DNA of 54,154 nucleotides from Clostridium lacusfryxellense (GCF_018861735.1 NZ_JAHLEB010000033.1:1-54154), one strand, 5' to 3'. Counted from the first letter of the stretch, positions 28,379 through 37,865 are shown. The notes: generated by a model from the sequence alone, not told the origin. Translations and numbers: made by a program.

Positions 28379-30103
28379 CTAATATCCAGCGCCCTTCATT
28401 GCTGATAATGCGGAAGTTGTATATCTTCTATATAGACCTGTTCTTGCTGGTCTTGGAATAACGCCTTCTTTAGCTCTCTCATTAAATACTTTATCAACCT
28501 CATCAAGAGACATTTCAACTCCGTCTATACCAACAACATTTAATGTACGCTCATGCATGTTGTATTCTATAATATCCCCTGTAACAATCCAAGCTATTGG
28601 CCCACCTGATGCGGCTTCCGGAGACACATGACCAATTGCAGCACCCCTAGTTGCACCTGAAAATCTACCGTCAGTTACTAATGAAACTGTACCATTTAAA
28701 CGTTTATCGCAAACAATAGCTTCTGTTGTCATTAACATTTCAGGCATACCACTCCCACGGGGTCCCTCGTACCTAATTACTAATACATCACCTGGATTAA
28801 TATCACCATTAACAACTGCATTGTATGCATCTTCTTCGGAGTTATATGCTCTTGCAATACCTTTATGAACAAACATACTTTCAACACATGCAGAATACTT
28901 AACTACAGAACCTTCTGGAGCTATATTCCCCTTGAGTATTGCAATTGAACCGATTTCTTTTACACTTTCTAGTGGAAAAATTACATCTTCACGTTTAAGA
29001 CCATAATTAGCTAAATAACCAAGATTTCTGTCAAAGAAATTTTCTTTCTCTAAATCCTCAAGGTTTTCGCCTAAAGTTTTTCCTGTAACTGTCATAACAT
29101 CAAGGTTTAAGTACTCCTTAAGCATAAGTTGTACCATTGGAATACCTCCTGCAAACCAGAATGATTCAGTTAACTGTGAACCACTTGGATTAATATTTCC
29201 AATGTGTGGTATCTTATGATTAATTTCATCAAATAAATCAGGCGTTAATTCTATTCCTAGCTCTAATGCTATAGATGGTAGATGAATAGTTGCATTAGTA
29301 GATCCTCCAATAGCACTGTGTACGATAATAGCATTTATAAATGCTTCCTTAGTTAATATCTTGCTAGGAGTAATATCTTTTTCTATTAATCCCATAATTT
29401 CTCTACCCGCTTTTCGAGAGTTACGAAGAATATCTGTCATCGTTGCTGGCATAAGAGCTGATCCTGGCAAAGCTAAACCAAGCGCTTCTGCCATACATTG
29501 CATGGTACTAGCTGTCCCTAAAAATGTACAAGCACCTGCAGAAGGACATCCAGTTAATTTATAATCTCTAACTTCTTGATCTGTAATTTGACCTTTACGT
29601 TTTTGACGTAGAGCAATGTCTCCAGCAACTAAAGATGTTGTCATATTGGGACCAATTCTCATGCTTCCACCCGGAATAAATATCGTCGGTATATCAAGTC
29701 TAGCTGCGGCTTTTAAATGTGCAGGGATAGATTTGTCACATGAAGATGCTAAAATCATACCATCCCAAGGACAAACGCAGCCATGAACCTCAACCATATC
29801 ACAAATTGCTTCACGAGAAGCTAATATATAGTTCATACCATTGTGTCCTTGTGCGCAACCATCACATATATCGGTTACATGAAATTGTGCTGGAAAGCCA
29901 CCAGATTCAAAAACACCGTATTTCACTTGTTCTGTAAGTTTATTCAAATGAACACTACCAGGATGGCTGTCTCCATATACATCTTCTACCAAAATTTGTG
30001 GTTTTTTAATATCTTCTTCATCCCATCCTGTACCAAGTTGCAAAGCGTCAAACTGTGCCCATAATTGCCTTTCCGGAATACTTTTTTGTTTTATGTTAGT
30101 CAT
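28379..30103 (-). CDS. IlvD/Edd-family sugar-acid dehydratase
   Basis: A 574-residue dehydratase that would convert an aldonate to a 2-keto-3-deoxy acid using an Fe-S cluster. Cluster and Mg-binding segments are visible: CDGCAQGHNGMNY (about 60), ASSCDKSIPAHL (about 127) and GCPSAGACTFLGTA (about 190). The C-terminal beta-barrel has SLVTDGRFSGATRGAAIGHVSPEA. True IlvD (branched-chain synthesis) has similar motifs, but the neighbours are a gluconate-type permease and a 2-keto-3-deoxy-acid aldolase rather than ilv genes, so a pentonate or hexonate dehydratase is more likely. AAAAGGAG precedes the ATG. Confidence 0.88.
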   Translation of the reverse strand: MTNIKQKSIPERQLWAQFDALQLGTGWDEEDIKKPQILVEDVYGDSHPGSVHLNKLTEQVKYGVFESGGFPAQFHVTDICDGCAQGHNGMNYILASREAICDMVEVHGCVCPWDGMILASSCDKSIPAHLKAAARLDIPTIFIPGGSMRIGPNMTTSLVAGDIALRQKRKGQITDQEVRDYKLTGCPSAGACTFLGTASTMQCMAEALGLALPGSALMPATMTDILRNSRKAGREIMGLIEKDITPSKILTKEAFINAIIVHSAIGGSTNATIHLPSIALELGIELTPDLFDEINHKIPHIGNINPSGSQLTESFWFAGGIPMVQLMLKEYLNLDVMTVTGKTLGENLEDLEKENFFDRNLGYLANYGLKREDVIFPLESVKEIGSIAILKGNIAPEGSVVKYSACVESMFVHKGIARAYNSEEDAYNAVVNGDINPGDVLVIRYEGPRGSGMPEMLMTTEAIVCDKRLNGTVSLVTDGRFSGATRGAAIGHVSPEAASGGPIAWIVTGDIIEYNMHERTLNVVGIDGVEMSLDEVDKVFNERAKEGVIPRPARTGLYRRYTTSALSAMKGAGY

Positions 30104-30142
30104 AATTAAAATCTCCTTTTCTATTAAATTTTATATTTTAAA

Positions 30143-31543
30143 CTATCCTAATAAACCTAATGAATTAAATACGAATACAAGAGAGAATAGAATTATACTA
30201 ATAACTACACTAGGAAATGTTATATACTTTAATGCCTGCTTAGGATTTAAATTATAGAAACCACTGAATACCCAAAACCCACTGTTATTTACATGATTAG
30301 GTCCAATTGCACCTGACCCGATAGCCAATACTGCAGCTAGTGGTGATATGTGAAGTAGTGGTATTAACGGTATAACTAAAGCTGCTGCTGTCATTTGAGC
30401 CATTGTCATAGAACCTAAGCATGCCATCATAACCATAGCGATCAACCATGGAATTACTAGCGCTGGTATCCCTGATCCAGCTATTATGCTTGCTAAATCT
30501 TTAGCTGCTGGAGCTGCTGCAAGAACCTTACCAAAAGCTCCACCCATTCCTGTTACAAGCAGTGGAATTACTGCCATCTTTAGTGCTCTATTTACCCAAG
30601 AATTGAATATACACTCAAGTATAGAGCAATCTTTTCCTAGTTTTGGATCATGTTTTCTAGCTATTTCCTTAACTTTTTCTGTTCTACCAATTACTAGTGT
30701 CATTGCAGTTGCTACACCTATAAGTAATGCAATTACTCTATCTCCAAGAAATGTAATAATCATATAAGCTGTACTATTTGGATCAAAAGAAACCTTTATA
30801 AAAGAAGCAACTGTAATTAATATTACAGGTAAGAATAAAGGTAAAAACGAGTGAATTGTGGATGGTAAATTATGATTTTTTGTTGCTGTTTCTTCTTTAC
30901 TTTCAATATACTCATCAATAGGGTGTATCATTTCTTTTCCTGCCCACTTCCTGAGTAGCAAGTAAAATATAAAGAATCCTACAAGACCTATAACTGTACC
31001 AAATAACACAACTTGACCTAACTCAGCACCTATTAATAGAGTAATTGCTAAAATACCTGGTGTTGGTGGGACTAAGCAATGAGTAATATTTAATGCTGCA
31101 CATATAAAAACTGTCATTTTAGCCATACTTATTTCATGTTTTTGTGCAAGTGTACTAGCTATTGGCGCCATAAGAAGTGTTGTTATATCACCAAATACCG
31201 GAATTGAAAGTATAAATGCTGCCATAGCTGGAGCAAGTTCAACATTTTTACCATGTACTATCTTCACAAAGAAATTTGCCATTGGTATAGCTGCACCTGT
31301 ATCCTGAACAATAACTGCTATAATACTGCCCAAAATAATAACAATACCGATAGCTGAAAGGGTTGCTCCAAAGCCGTTGTTAATAACTTCTATTGCTTTT
31401 GTTGGTGAATTACCAAGGAGAATTGCCATAGGAATTGTTACGAGCAATATTGCTAGAACTGGATTCATTTTAAATTTTAAAATCAAAAGCATAAGTAATA
31501 CCACTGCACCGATTAAAATGAATATAAATGTACTTGGTAGCAT
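30143..31543 (-). CDS. GntP-family gluconate/aldonate:H+ symporter
   Basis: A 466-residue, very hydrophobic membrane protein with about 12 predicted helices, matching the GntP family in length and in segments such as ITHCLVPPTPGILAI, GNSPTKAIEVINNGFGATLSAIG and ALVIPWLIAMVMMACLGSMT. The family imports gluconate and related sugar acids with protons. The location just before the dehydratase gene in the run indicates that it brings in the pathway substrate. TTAGGGGG precedes the ATG. Confidence 0.92.
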   Translation of the reverse strand: MLPSTFIFILIGAVVLLMLLILKFKMNPVLAILLVTIPMAILLGNSPTKAIEVINNGFGATLSAIGIVIILGSIIAVIVQDTGAAIPMANFFVKIVHGKNVELAPAMAAFILSIPVFGDITTLLMAPIASTLAQKHEISMAKMTVFICAALNITHCLVPPTPGILAITLLIGAELGQVVLFGTVIGLVGFFIFYLLLRKWAGKEMIHPIDEYIESKEETATKNHNLPSTIHSFLPLFLPVILITVASFIKVSFDPNSTAYMIITFLGDRVIALLIGVATAMTLVIGRTEKVKEIARKHDPKLGKDCSILECIFNSWVNRALKMAVIPLLVTGMGGAFGKVLAAAPAAKDLASIIAGSGIPALVIPWLIAMVMMACLGSMTMAQMTAAALVIPLIPLLHISPLAAVLAIGSGAIGPNHVNNSGFWVFSGFYNLNPKQALKYITFPSVVISIILFSLVFVFNSLGLLG

Positions 31544-31655
31544 AATATTGTACCCCCTAATGTCTTTATTAGTTTGTATTTTTATATTATCTAATTTTGT
31601 AAATCTTCCTTTATTCTATATAATAACGTTTACTTAAAATCGATTACAATATTAT

Positions 31656-31682
31656 CCTGTATGTTGTAGGTTGTCATACAGC
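31656..31682 (-). promoter_or_regulatory. Inverted repeat upstream of the permease gene, possible GntR site
   Basis: CTGTATG and CATACAG are inverted around 11 bases, and TTGTCATACAG inside fits the loose TTGTNNNACAA pattern of FadR-type GntR operators. It lies between the GntR gene stop and the permease start, about 115 bases before the latter. A weak terminator is the alternative. Confidence 0.4.
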
Positions 31683-31707
31683 CTATTTCTTAGAAAGATA
31701 GAAATTC

Positions 31708-32409
31708 TTATTCTTCTTCCTTCCCATACATATTAAACGAACTAACGTTATCTTCCATATGTTCGTCCATCACTCTTCTTACATGTTTTGGATCTCGCTC
31801 TTTTATAGTCTCTAATAATAATTTGTGATAATAAAGACCTGCTGAATTACCCTTCTTAATAACTACTTTAAGCATAGCATTTCTTAATACATCATTCATA
31901 ATATTAAATATTTCAATGAATAATGAATTTTTTGACGCTTTTGCAATAATCATATGAAATTCAAAGTCTGTCTTTGAAAACATCTCTAAATCATCCTTAT
32001 AAAATTCCATTTGCTTATAACAATTTTCAAGTTCATTAATATCATTTTCAGTAATTTTTTCAGTCGCTAGCTCAGCAACTGCACCTTCTATTTTCCTTCG
32101 AAACTCCAATACTTCCTCAAAAGAATTTTTTCCAAGGTAGGCTATTGGAATAATTGTATTCATATATAACCCTGCTTTTGCTTCTTTTACAAATGATCCT
32201 TCACCTAGTCTTGTCTCAAGTAATCCTAATATCACAAGTTTCTGTATTGCTTGTCGAACAGTTACACGACTAACTCCAAATGCTTCCGCTAAGACATTTT
32301 CTGATGGAATCTTTTCACCTTGGTTCCACTCATTATCTAAAAGCTGCTGTTTAAGTTGTGAAAACACTTGTTCACCTACATTTATTTTTTTAACCTGTTT
32401 TATAGCCAT
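31708..32409 (-). CDS. GntR-family (FadR subgroup) transcriptional regulator
   Basis: A 233-residue regulator. The N-terminal winged helix is recognisable from IPSENVLAEAFGVSRVTVRQAIQKLVILGLLETRLGEGSFV (about 38-78). The helical C-terminal FCD domain follows, with FEFHMIIAKASKN and the His-rich metal/ligand positions. FadR-type regulators with FCD domains commonly respond to sugar acids. It sits within the aldonate run between the SDR and permease genes. A perfect 12-bp inverted repeat in its own upstream region (32432-32475) is a likely autoregulatory site. The ribosome binding site (GGAGTG) is rather far from the ATG. Confidence 0.9.
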   Translation of the reverse strand: MAIKQVKKINVGEQVFSQLKQQLLDNEWNQGEKIPSENVLAEAFGVSRVTVRQAIQKLVILGLLETRLGEGSFVKEAKAGLYMNTIIPIAYLGKNSFEEVLEFRRKIEGAVAELATEKITENDINELENCYKQMEFYKDDLEMFSKTDFEFHMIIAKASKNSLFIEIFNIMNDVLRNAMLKVVIKKGNSAGLYYHKLLLETIKERDPKHVRRVMDEHMEDNVSSFNMYGKEEE

Positions 32410-32431
32410 TTTTATTTATAATCACTCCATT

Positions 32432-32475
32432 TTAGTATATTATTTAAAATAATTTTCTTAATTATAATATACTAA
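32432..32475. promoter_or_regulatory. Inverted repeat upstream of the GntR gene
   Basis: TTAGTATATTAT at 32432-32443 and ATAATATACTAA at 32464-32475 are perfect inverted 12-mers separated by 20 bases. The spacing of two helical turns suits two repressor dimers or a loop. Confidence 0.5.
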
Positions 32476-32531
32476 TAATATCATTTTTACTTATGTAACG
32501 CTATATACAGATTTAAATCTTGTTATTATCA

Positions 32532-33338
32532 TTAATATTGAGTATCATAATTCCAAGGACTTCCTCCAGCCAAATACCCACCATCCACATGATAAACCAT
32601 ACCTGACATAAAACTTGATGAATCAGATGCTAACATAATTGTTAGTCCTACAAGTTCTTCAGGAATTCCTGGTCTACCCATAGCAGTTCGCTGCCTTAAA
32701 AACTTGCTTCGATCAGGATGTTCCCAAGTAATTTTTGTTAGAGGTGTTAAAATATGACCAGGGGCAATAGCGTTTGCTCTAATTCCATATTGTGCTAGTT
32801 CAACTGCCATTGATCTAGTTATTCCTAAAAGAGCACTTTTAGTAGCTCCATAGACACTACATCCACCTAGCATCCCAACTGAATTATGTGATGCCATATT
32901 AATAATATTACCTTTTTTAGCTTTAATCATAATCTTTATAACTTCTTGAGACAAGAAAAATAATCCCTTTAGGTTAACATCCATAATTTTATCATAAGTG
33001 TCTTCTTCAACATCTAAAAGACCTTCTCTTTTATTAATTCCCGCGCAATTGATTAAAACATCAATTCTGCCATACTCTTGTCTAATTCTGTTGACACATT
33101 CTTTTACAGATTCCATATCAGCTATGTTAAGTTCAAAGCTTTTTGCTTTACCATCACAATTAATAATTTCTCCTTCAAGCTTCAACAGCTTTTTGATGCT
33201 TGTACCACATAGTGCCATATCCGCACCTACGCTAGCCAAGGTCTTGGCCAAGACACTTCCTATGCCACCTGTTGCACCTGTTAAAACAATTACTTTTCCA
33301 TCTAAAGAAAATATTTTTTCAAGATTTTTGCCAATCAA
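32532..33338 (-). CDS. SDR-family sugar/sugar-acid oxidoreductase
   Basis: A 268-residue classical short-chain dehydrogenase. TGATGGIGSVLAKTL (about 20-34) binds the dinucleotide, NCAGIN is the structural motif near residue 97, and the catalytic Ser-Tyr-Lys lie in NMASHNSVGMLGGCSVYGATKSA. The tail GMVYHVDGGYLAG is typical. It resembles gluconate 5-dehydrogenase/2-deoxy-gluconate 3-dehydrogenase members. It starts the six-gene run, suggesting that it interconverts a keto-aldonate and an aldonate before dehydration. The start is TTG with AAGGAGG upstream. It is divergent from an IclR gene. Confidence 0.88.
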   Translation of the reverse strand: MIGKNLEKIFSLDGKVIVLTGATGGIGSVLAKTLASVGADMALCGTSIKKLLKLEGEIINCDGKAKSFELNIADMESVKECVNRIRQEYGRIDVLINCAGINKREGLLDVEEDTYDKIMDVNLKGLFFLSQEVIKIMIKAKKGNIINMASHNSVGMLGGCSVYGATKSALLGITRSMAVELAQYGIRANAIAPGHILTPLTKITWEHPDRSKFLRQRTAMGRPGIPEELVGLTIMLASDSSSFMSGMVYHVDGGYLAGGSPWNYDTQY

Positions 33339-33370
33339 CTTATTTTACCTCCTTATTACGACTTCACTTT

Positions 33371-33386
33371 GTTCGTAATTACGAAC
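33371..33386. promoter_or_regulatory. 16-bp perfect palindrome before the SDR operon
   Basis: GTTCGTAATTACGAAC is a perfect palindrome about 35-50 bases before the SDR start. A related half-site, TTAACGAAC, lies at 33398-33406. The position suits an IclR or GntR repressor operator. Confidence 0.6.
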
Positions 33387-33514
33387 TTAAAACGCATTAA
33401 CGAACTCAATAAATTTACTATACCACATTGATTTTTGTTAGTCAACAACGTTTGTTATTAAAATAACTAATTTAATTTTATAAAACCCGTCTTTTTTAGC
33501 TTTATCTCGCGTAT

Positions 33515-33535
33515 TCTGATATAATTTATATCAGA
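33515..33535. promoter_or_regulatory. Palindrome overlapping the IclR -10 box
   Basis: TCTGATATAA and TTATATCAGA are inverted 10-mers around one base. The left half contains TGATATAAT, an extended -10 element for the IclR gene at 33559. Binding there would block its own promoter. Confidence 0.6.
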
Positions 33536-33558
33536 TAAGAACAAGGAGGAGACAATGC

Positions 33559-34347
33559 ATGCAGGAATCAGAGCATCGACCAACTGCTAGAGTATTAAAT
33601 ATACTTGAGCTACTAGCTACAAATTCTGATGGTTTAACTCTTACTGAAATATCACAGGCCATTGGCGCTCCTAAAAGCAGTATTTTTCCAGTCATTCGCA
33701 CAATGGCTCAGAGAAAATTTATTTTTTCTGATAAAAACACTTCAAAATATACTATTGGCGTTGCTGCATTTTCAGCAGGTTCTTCATATACTAGCGATAT
33801 GAATGTTCTCCAGTTTATACAGATTGAAATGAAATATGTAGTAAAAAAAAGTGGTGAAATATGCCAACTTGGCATTTTAGACAGAGATATGGTTTTATAT
33901 GTTGCAAAAGCTGACTCAGATGAAGCAATTCGTCTTGTATCCTATGTTGGGAAAAGACTGCCTCTATACTGCACAGCTATAGGAAAAATTTTAATTTCTA
34001 GGAAAAGCATCTCCGAAATAAAAGCACTCTACCCAGACGGTCTTAAGTCCTATACTAAAAATACAATTACGGATTTTAATGTATTAGAAAAAACACTGAT
34101 CGAAATACGTGAAACAAATATAGCCTATGAACAAGAGGAAATCACTGAACATATTCATTGCATTAGTGTTCCTTTATTTAAAGGAGATGACATCGTAGCT
34201 GGCTTAAGTGTTAGTATTCCTTCATTTCGTATGGGACCACAAAAATCTGAACTTATTAAGTCACTGCTTGTTGAAACACGCTCAAAAATCGAAGCATTTT
34301 TTCGTGAAAACGATATTGATACTAACAGCTTAACAATTAGCAACTAG
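33559..34347 (+). CDS. IclR-family transcriptional regulator
   Basis: A 262-residue IclR-type regulator: an N-terminal winged helix (LNILELLATNSDGLTLTEISQAIGAPKSSIFPVIRTM, about 13-50) and a GAF-like effector domain (LPLYCTAIGKILIS, about 139; EITEHIHCISVPLF). IclR regulators of sugar-acid operons are common; E. coli yagEF, which encodes a similar dehydratase/aldolase pair, has one beside it. It is divergent from the SDR gene, so the six-gene aldonate run is the likely target. AAGGAGGA precedes the ATG; a nearer ATG at 33555 is out of frame. Confidence 0.9.
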   Translation: MQESEHRPTARVLNILELLATNSDGLTLTEISQAIGAPKSSIFPVIRTMAQRKFIFSDKNTSKYTIGVAAFSAGSSYTSDMNVLQFIQIEMKYVVKKSGEICQLGILDRDMVLYVAKADSDEAIRLVSYVGKRLPLYCTAIGKILISRKSISEIKALYPDGLKSYTKNTITDFNVLEKTLIEIRETNIAYEQEEITEHIHCISVPLFKGDDIVAGLSVSIPSFRMGPQKSELIKSLLVETRSKIEAFFRENDIDTNSLTISN

Positions 34348-34386
34348 AATTATATTATAAAAATATAACAATAAATCGAGAAAAAT

Positions 34387-34420
34387 AAAGAGCTGTTGAA
34401 ATAAATTTCAACAGCTCTTT
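34387..34420. terminator. Bidirectional terminator
   Basis: AAAGAGCTGTTGAAAT pairs with ATTTCAACAGCTCTTT almost perfectly. It ends the IclR gene and also faces the convergent importer operon. Confidence 0.92.
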
Positions 34421-34523
34421 GTTATTCTTAAATGTTACCCCATTTTTTTTGTTTTATATACAACTTAATAATGATTTTGTCATTATTTTGATAAATTTCA
34501 ACTTAATATACACTAATAATATA

Positions 34524-35384
34524 TTACCCCTTTACTCCACCCACTGTTAGTCCCCCGACTATTTTCTTTGATAAGAAAATAAATGCTATCATTATAGGTA
34601 CAATAGAGATTGCAACACCTGTGAAAACTGCACCATATTCTGTCTTATATGTTCCCCTTGCAAGCATCACCATTATAGGAAGTGTAAACTTATTAGGATC
34701 AAATAACAATATAAGAGGTATTAAGAAGTTATTCCAAGTTTGAATGAATGTGAATATAGACATTGTAGCAACACTTGGGAATATTAAAGGCAATACTATT
34801 TTATTGAATATTGTAAGTTCATTACACCCATCAATTCTAGCAGCTTCTATAAGTGACCTACTTATTGCACCATCTGTATATCCTTTAATAAAGAATACAG
34901 ATGCAGGAGTTGCTATAGCTGGTATTATTAAAGGCACATATGAATCAAGTAAACCCATATGTTTTACTAATTGAAATAATCCTATCATACCCAATTGAGT
35001 TGGCACCATCATTGTACCTAGTAGTACCCAAAACAGAATCTTATTTCCCTTAAATCTAAATTTTGAAAAACCATAGGCAGTTAATGCACTAAAATAACCA
35101 CTTACTGCTGTAACTGCAGTTGCTATTACTATACTATTGAGTAATCCATTCCATATAGGTTGGCTTTCTAGTAATCTATGATAATTTACCATTAATGCAG
35201 TTCCTGGTTTTAAAGACAAGGTTGTAGCGATTTCAGCATTAGTATGAGTAGCATTAATTATCATTATAAAAAATGGTAAAAAACATAAGATGGCAAGCGC
35301 TATAAGCGCTATGTACAAAACTATTTTACCAATGATACTGCCTATTTTGTTACTATCGTTTTTTAACACATTATTATATTCCAT
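34524..35384 (-). CDS. Carbohydrate ABC permease, MalG type
   Basis: A 286-residue permease with six predicted helices. The EAA loop is LIEAARIDGCNELTIFNKIVLP and the C-terminus is KIVGGLTVGGVKG, both CUT1 MalG-type. It is the last gene of a binding protein-MalF-MalG unit, starting 11 bases after the MalF-type gene ends, with AAGGGGGG in the gap. Together with the cellobiose phosphorylase encoded downstream in the same LacI-type regulon, uptake of cellobiose or short cellodextrins is the most likely function. Confidence 0.9.
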   Translation of the reverse strand: MEYNNVLKNDSNKIGSIIGKIVLYIALIALAILCFLPFFIMIINATHTNAEIATTLSLKPGTALMVNYHRLLESQPIWNGLLNSIVIATAVTAVSGYFSALTAYGFSKFRFKGNKILFWVLLGTMMVPTQLGMIGLFQLVKHMGLLDSYVPLIIPAIATPASVFFIKGYTDGAISRSLIEAARIDGCNELTIFNKIVLPLIFPSVATMSIFTFIQTWNNFLIPLILLFDPNKFTLPIMVMLARGTYKTEYGAVFTGVAISIVPIMIAFIFLSKKIVGGLTVGGVKG

Positions 35385-35395
35385 CTCTACCCCCC

Positions 35396-36295
35396 TTATT
35401 CATAATCATCAGCATTTCTATTTATAAACTTGAATGATATTATTGCAAATACAAGTATTATTACAAATAATGCATACCCAACAGCAGCACCGTATCCATA
35501 GTTATTGTTTACAAATGCGGTTCTATAAAGGTACATAACCATTGTAGTTGTTGCATTATTAGGATCCCCAGCACCTTGTGATAATGCATATGGTATATCA
35601 AAGGATTGCATTCCTCCTATTAATGATGTTATAAAAGAAAATAATATTGTTGGCCTTAATAAAGGAATTGTTATTGACCAAAACCTTTGTGATTTAGATG
35701 CTCCATCAACTGTTGCAGCCTCATAAAGTTCTTCAGGAATATTTTTAATTCCAGCCATAAATATTATCATACTATATCCAAACCACATCCAGAAGGAAGT
35801 AAGTGATACTATTCCTCTAGAATAATTTTCACTCATAAGAAAGTTTATTGGTTCTTTTATTAAATGAATATTCATCAATATTTTATTTACAGAGCCTGCT
35901 TGCCAATCAAATAAAAATGCAAACAATATACCAATTGAAGTTGCAGTTACTAGATTAGGAAAGAAATATACCGCTCTAAAAATATCTTTACCTTTTAATC
36001 TTGCTTCATTTAGTACAACAGCTAATATTAACGCTAAAAGCAATTGAGGAATACCTCCACATAGCCACATAATCCAAGTATTAGCTATGGACTTTAGAAA
36101 AACAGGATCTGCAAACAATCTTGAATAATTCGCAAGACCTACAAATTTAATATTCTTAGACATACCATCCCATTTAATAAAACTAACATATAATGAATAA
36201 ATCATAGGATACAATTGAAAAATAAGAAATGTTATAAAAAACGGTGCGATAAATAATAATCCATACTTTTCTCTATCTATTTTACCTTTAGCCAA
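35396..36295 (-). CDS. Carbohydrate ABC permease, MalF type
   Basis: A 299-residue permease with six predicted helices. FFITFLIFQLYPMIYSLYVSFIKWDG marks the first helix and periplasmic segment. The EAA loop is ELYEAATVDGASKSQRFWSIT. The start codon is TTG, with AGGGGG upstream. It pairs with the MalG-type protein and is encoded between it and the binding protein. No ATPase gene is adjacent, as is common in clostridial CUT1 importers that use a shared ATPase. Confidence 0.9.
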   Translation of the reverse strand: MAKGKIDREKYGLLFIAPFFITFLIFQLYPMIYSLYVSFIKWDGMSKNIKFVGLANYSRLFADPVFLKSIANTWIMWLCGGIPQLLLALILAVVLNEARLKGKDIFRAVYFFPNLVTATSIGILFAFLFDWQAGSVNKILMNIHLIKEPINFLMSENYSRGIVSLTSFWMWFGYSMIIFMAGIKNIPEELYEAATVDGASKSQRFWSITIPLLRPTILFSFITSLIGGMQSFDIPYALSQGAGDPNNATTTMVMYLYRTAFVNNNYGYGAAVGYALFVIILVFAIISFKFINRNADDYE

Positions 36296-36385
36296 AGTGA
36301 CACCCCCTATTTGTTTAATTAGCCTTATTTACTTAAAAACAGTTAATAAGGCTAACTATTATTTATTTTTTTACATATCCTTTAA

Positions 36386-37741
36386 TTAATCTACTTTTAT
36401 GTCAGGATATGCACTTACTACATCAGCTTTGAATTTTTTAAGAAAATCATCTTTTGAAGCAGTTTTACCGAGTATTAATAAATCTATTTGTTTATTCCAA
36501 GCAGTATTAATAGTATCATCATATTCTGTAAATAACTTACCATCTATACCTTTAACTAGTTCTGTGTATTCTTTATATACATTTTGATTCTTCAAGTATA
36601 CATTGTTTCCTGCATCTGTACTTGATAATTTAGCTTGAACATCTACGTTATTCATGAAGTCACCTTTATCTTTTGCTTGTGCTTCCATAAATTCTGCATT
36701 TGTAGTTAGGTACTTAACAAACTGCCAAGCGTTATCTTTTTGTTTACTCTTGCTAGATACACCAAGCCAAGTTCCACCCCAATAGTATGGTGTTGGAGCT
36801 TTTACGAATGCATAATTGCCTGTCTCTTTAGGAGCATTTTGATCTAAAACAAAAGGAAGTCCCCAAGTTGGAAGCATATATCCAAAAGTAGTTTTGTCTG
36901 ACATAGATCCAGTCCATGCTGGTGTCCATTGAGTAAATTTAGCATCTAAACCTTCTTTTCTAATTTGAGCAGCTTGATCAATATACTCCATCATTTTAGC
37001 ATCGATAACTAACTTATCATCTTTTACCCATCCCTGAGTACGGCTACCAATAGCTACATTTACTAATTCATTATATCCAGCTAATAACTTAACTTTTCCA
37101 GCACTTTTCTCCTTAAGAGTTTGTCCCAGTTTGATAAAATCTTCTGTTGTTGTCATCATTTTTTGAATTTCAGCAGGATCATCTGTTCCAAGGTACTGCT
37201 TTGCAATACTTCTCTTATAGAAGAATCCACCTGGAGTTGCCTGCCAAGTTAAAGCTCTTATAGACTTGTCCTCTTCGTTTCGTCCAAGATCTACAGTATA
37301 CGGTACCATTTTACTTGTAAGTGTCTCAGCATTATAAGGTGCTTTTGACAAATCTTCATAAAAATCTAAATTTGTAAATTTCTTTACATAAGCAGATTCT
37401 GCTAAGAATACATCAGGTCCATTTACGCCAGCACTCATTGTAGATGATATCTTAGTTGTATACGCACTATTGTCATTTGGAATAGACACAAGTTCAACTT
37501 TGAGATTAGGGTAAACTTTGTTGAATTTTTCAATAATACCTAAATCCTTAAGCTCTGTATTCCAAGACCAAATTTTTATTGTTCCCTTATAGTCCGCTGG
37601 TACCTTAGCAGTATTTTCAACTGGAGCCTTAGATGAATCTGTAGTTGCCTCTTTGCTAGATCCACAACCAGCAAAAATTGAAGTAGCCATCATTGTTGAT
37701 AAAGTTAACATTGCAAATTTCTTAAAGTAGTTTTTTTTCAT
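36386..37741 (-). CDS. Sugar-binding lipoprotein of ABC importer (cellobiose/cellodextrin, inferred)
   Basis: A 451-residue family 1 solute-binding lipoprotein, with a signal peptide ending IFAGC (Cys26), a Ser/Thr-rich linker, and a MalE-like core beginning TIKIWSWNTELKDLGIIEKFNK. It leads the importer operon. GGGGGG precedes the ATG. A candidate LacI-type operator (37825-37838) overlaps the -35 region, and TATAAT is present on this strand at 37800-37805. The cellobiose assignment rests on co-regulation with the phosphorylase gene, not on the binding residues. Confidence 0.88.
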   Translation of the reverse strand: MKKNYFKKFAMLTLSTMMATSIFAGCGSSKEATTDSSKAPVENTAKVPADYKGTIKIWSWNTELKDLGIIEKFNKVYPNLKVELVSIPNDNSAYTTKISSTMSAGVNGPDVFLAESAYVKKFTNLDFYEDLSKAPYNAETLTSKMVPYTVDLGRNEEDKSIRALTWQATPGGFFYKRSIAKQYLGTDDPAEIQKMMTTTEDFIKLGQTLKEKSAGKVKLLAGYNELVNVAIGSRTQGWVKDDKLVIDAKMMEYIDQAAQIRKEGLDAKFTQWTPAWTGSMSDKTTFGYMLPTWGLPFVLDQNAPKETGNYAFVKAPTPYYWGGTWLGVSSKSKQKDNAWQFVKYLTTNAEFMEAQAKDKGDFMNNVDVQAKLSSTDAGNNVYLKNQNVYKEYTELVKGIDGKLFTEYDDTINTAWNKQIDLLILGKTASKDDFLKKFKADVVSAYPDIKVD

Positions 37742-37824
37742 TATTTTCCCCCCAATAAATATTTAGTTAGTCTATCAATAAATAACATCCTAAAGGAATA
37801 TTATAATACTAATCAGTTTTTAAT

Positions 37825-37838
37825 AAACTCGCGTTCAT
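37825..37838. promoter_or_regulatory. LacI-type operator, site C (importer promoter)
   Basis: AAACTCGCGTTCAT resembles AAACACGCGTTTAA and AAACACGCGTTAAT found at the lacI and phosphorylase promoters. It lies over the -35 region of the importer operon, about 20 bases from the TATAAT at 37800-37805. Confidence 0.55.
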
Positions 37839-37865
37839 TCATATTTAAAAAAAATGTAAAACAGC

